Part shown: piece after piece, positions 62,413 through 64,000 of the stretch
How positions within the stretch are numbered: position 1 is the first letter of the stretch
How the letters are laid out: every line of letters starts with the position of its first letter
DNA from: Parapedobacter tibetensis
Lineage (GTDB): Bacteria > Bacteroidota > Bacteroidia > Sphingobacteriales > Sphingobacteriaceae
Length of the DNA stretch: 64,000 nt
NCBI RefSeq assembly: GCF_024643205.1
Contig: NZ_JAMKQJ010000010.1
Location: 1-64,000, forward strand
Reading direction: 5' to 3'
The notes under the pieces: generated by a model
Told to the model about the DNA's origin: nothing
The model's database searches: none
What the model saw: only the letters and a program-made list of their open reading frames with translations
Translations under genes and position numbers: made by a program

Positions 62413-62766
62413 TCAAGGCGTGTGATCAATTCCAGCTTCTTTCATTAGGGAAATACCATATTCGGCCAATTGGTCAATGACCGGCAAGGCCATTTCGGCC
62501 TTCGCTGTCAGTTGGTACTCCACCCTTGGCGGCTTCTCTTGGAAAGTCTGCCTGGTAACCATGTTTTTTTCCTCCAATTCACGCAATTGGGTAATCAGCA
62601 TTTTATGGGAGATGTGAGGTATGGATTTTTTCAAGTCGCCATACCGCAGTGCCCCGGTCCGTAGGCAATTTAATATCGGGATTTTCCACGTACCGCCTAT
62701 ATGTGCCATGGCAAACTCAACGGGGCTGTAAAAAATCCGCTTGTTGTAAAGGAAATCGTTCATCAT
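62413..62766 (-). CDS. HxlR-family transcriptional regulator
   Basis: 117 residues. HxlR core: PVEFAMAHIGGTWKIPILNC, LRYGDLKKSIPHISHKMLIT, QLRELEEKNMVTRQTFQEKP then PRVEYQLTAKAE. The usual Cys before the HTH is not present. Probably controls the VOC gene 63-88 bases downstream. Confidence 0.88.
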   Translation of the reverse strand: MMNDFLYNKRIFYSPVEFAMAHIGGTWKIPILNCLRTGALRYGDLKKSIPHISHKMLITQLRELEEKNMVTRQTFQEKPPRVEYQLTAKAEMALPVIDQLAEYGISLMKEAGIDHTP

Positions 62767-63144
62767 ACTATTTTCAAAACAGGTTATCCGGTGTTGCCGG
62801 ACTCACGCGCTACGAAATTATACAAATAACCAATGCCTCGCATTTCTTTAGCCTTGCAAAATGGATATGGTTTTATAAATTAGCCAACCCAACTGCGATG
62901 ACCTAAGCTAGGAATACACCACTTGAGTATGGATTAACTGGATAAACCTTGATGAACACCAAATTGCGGTGGATACAGGAATATCCGTATAATTGGTGAA
63001 TGGGTAAGCGGTATATTTCCACAATGGGAGGCACAAAACACCGGATTTTCCGAGCTGATTTGGAGTATATTTTTCTTTTGTCCTACATATTCAAAAAAAA
63101 TATCCCATTTTTGCTGGCACTATGATTGTTTAACCCTAATTCAC
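62767..63144. other. intergenic, no supported feature
   Basis: About 380 bases between divergent HxlR and GntR genes. AT-rich near the GntR start; no consensus promoter pair or reading frame I can support. Confidence 0.3.
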
Positions 63145-63849
63145 ATGGCAAGCAAGAATTTAAGTAACGATATTGAAAAAATCGCCTCCACGACGATGGC
63201 CGACGTAGTCGAAACCCGATTGCGCGAGTACTTGAAGAAGAAAGCCTTCAAACCGGGCGATGCCCTGCCGAAAGAGCTTGAGCTGGCCGAGGCCTTGGAC
63301 GTGAGCCGGAATGTGGTGCGCGAAGCATTGAGCAGACTGCGCATGCTGGGCATGATCGAGTCACGGAAAAAGCGCGGCATGATTTTGGCCGAACCGGACA
63401 TCCTGGGCGGATTCGAGCGTGTAATGGATCCGCTCATCCTCGACCAGAAAACCCTGAAGGATCTGTTTGAATTGCGCCTGGTGCTGGAAATGGGGCTGGC
63501 GGATCTGCTTTATGCACGGATGACCGATAAGGACCTGAAGGAACTGGAGCAGATTGTGAATAAAGAGGTCAATAAAGTGCAAAAGCCTTTCAAGGTGAAA
63601 TATGAAATCGCTTTCCATGGCAAGCTCTACCAGATGACGGGCAACGAAACCTTCACCCGTTTCCAAAATATGCTCTTGCCGGTATTTGAGTATGTGGTAA
63701 ACGAAGAAGAAAAAATAAACGGTGCGGCCAAAGTGGGCAAAGTGACCCATCGGGATCTGCTCGACCTGCTGAAAAGCGGTAGCCCGGAGGATTTCCGGCA
63801 TGCCATGAAGGAGCACCTCAGTCCGCATTTTGAAAAATTAAGCCGCTAG
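63145..63849 (+). CDS. FadR-type GntR-family regulator
   Basis: 234 residues. N-terminal winged helix (VVETRLREYLKKKAFKPGDA, LPKELELAEALDVSRNVVRE, ALSRLRMLGMIESRKKRGMI) and an all-helical FCD effector domain (DLFELRLVLEMGLADLLYAR, YEIAFHGKLYQMTGNETFTR, VTHRDLLDLLKSGSPEDFRH). The FCD His/Asp set for a metal-carboxylate ligand is partly visible (FHGKLY, THRDLL). In Bacteroidota such regulators often control an adjacent SusC/D carbohydrate locus, which may start just beyond the right edge. Confidence 0.9.
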   Translation: MASKNLSNDIEKIASTTMADVVETRLREYLKKKAFKPGDALPKELELAEALDVSRNVVREALSRLRMLGMIESRKKRGMILAEPDILGGFERVMDPLILDQKTLKDLFELRLVLEMGLADLLYARMTDKDLKELEQIVNKEVNKVQKPFKVKYEIAFHGKLYQMTGNETFTRFQNMLLPVFEYVVNEEEKINGAAKVGKVTHRDLLDLLKSGSPEDFRHAMKEHLSPHFEKLSR

Positions 63850-63966
63850 TAGCCCTTGCCACCACACACAAGGCAAGCCACCGTTAGGCTCGTACAGAAA
63901 ACCAAGGATAGGTATCCGGATGGGATGCAAGTACCATTGCACCCAGTCAATAGCATATTATAATCA

Positions 63967-63974
63967 TATCTTTG
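63967..63974 (+). promoter_or_regulatory. -7 box near the window edge
   Basis: TATCTTTG fits TAnnTTTG, but no TTTG lies 19-21 bases upstream. Possibly the promoter of a gene beginning beyond 64000. Confidence 0.35.
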
Positions 63975-64000
63975 TAAGAAGAAGCACAAGGAAACCAAGC

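Overview
The window looks like chromosomal DNA of a Bacteroidota bacterium, most likely Sphingobacteriaceae (Pedobacter/Parapedobacter-like; family is inference). The signs are three SusC/TonB-dependent receptors (two paired with SusD), three ECF sigma factors of which two sit beside FecR anti-sigma genes, Bacteroidota-type promoters (TTTG-N19/20-TAnnTTTG), many lipoproteins with a Cys lipobox, and a DUF6520-like/MauE/TlpA redox set. No rRNA or complete tRNA gene was seen. Strong local shifts in base composition mark several acquired segments.

Layout. (1) 1-8.6 kb: surface and lipoprotein region between two copies of a ~200-bp intergenic repeat. It holds a transglutaminase-like/discoidin lipoprotein, a short O-antigen-ligase/TPR protein, a lipoprotein with an AT-rich JAB-like C-terminal domain followed by a possible immunity gene, and decayed or frameshifted small genes. 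(2) 8.7-17.8 kb: accessory/defence island with a DUF3800 gene, an ABM monooxygenase, a remnant of an sbcD-like 5' end, a tandem reverse-transcriptase operon that reads as DRT3 (drt3a-drt3b) with a 3' candidate ncRNA carrying an ACACACAC loop, an AbiE toxin-antitoxin pair with a 26-bp perfect inverted repeat upstream, an XRE regulator, and a promoter-to-terminator structured RNA candidate. (3) 17.9-27.7 kb: TlpA-SusC-SusD on plus, converging on a minus-strand group of histidine kinase, response regulator, Crp-like regulator, MauE-like membrane protein and DUF6520-like peptide. (4) 27.9-33.9 kb: small HTH gene, SusC plug remnant, sialidase, MFS/SDR/HxlR group, HxlR/DHFR-like pair, IS982 remnant. 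(5) 33.9-44.9 kb: a minus-strand polysaccharide-utilisation-type locus: ECF sigma, FecR, STN-SusC, SusD, GH97, metallophosphoesterase/beta-propeller. (6) 45.1-52.6 kb: ComF-like PRTase, then a second sigma-FecR-TonB receptor-lipoprotein module between two copies of an ~80-bp repeat. (7) 52.7-57.4 kb: frameshifted AraC and flavodoxin-like genes, YCII plus DUF6596 sigma factor, two DoxX genes, and a duplicated HTH tail with terminator. (8) 57.5-64 kb: outer-membrane protein, a membrane protein/CHAP hydrolase/FN3/lipoprotein group, an 85-bp tandem array, VOC and HxlR genes, and a FadR-type GntR regulator.

The most interesting points are the DRT3 operon with its apparent template RNA, palindromic repeats lying inside open reading frames (CHAP and MauE genes), the unassigned structured RNA at 17.48-17.75 kb, and the 85-bp tandem array.
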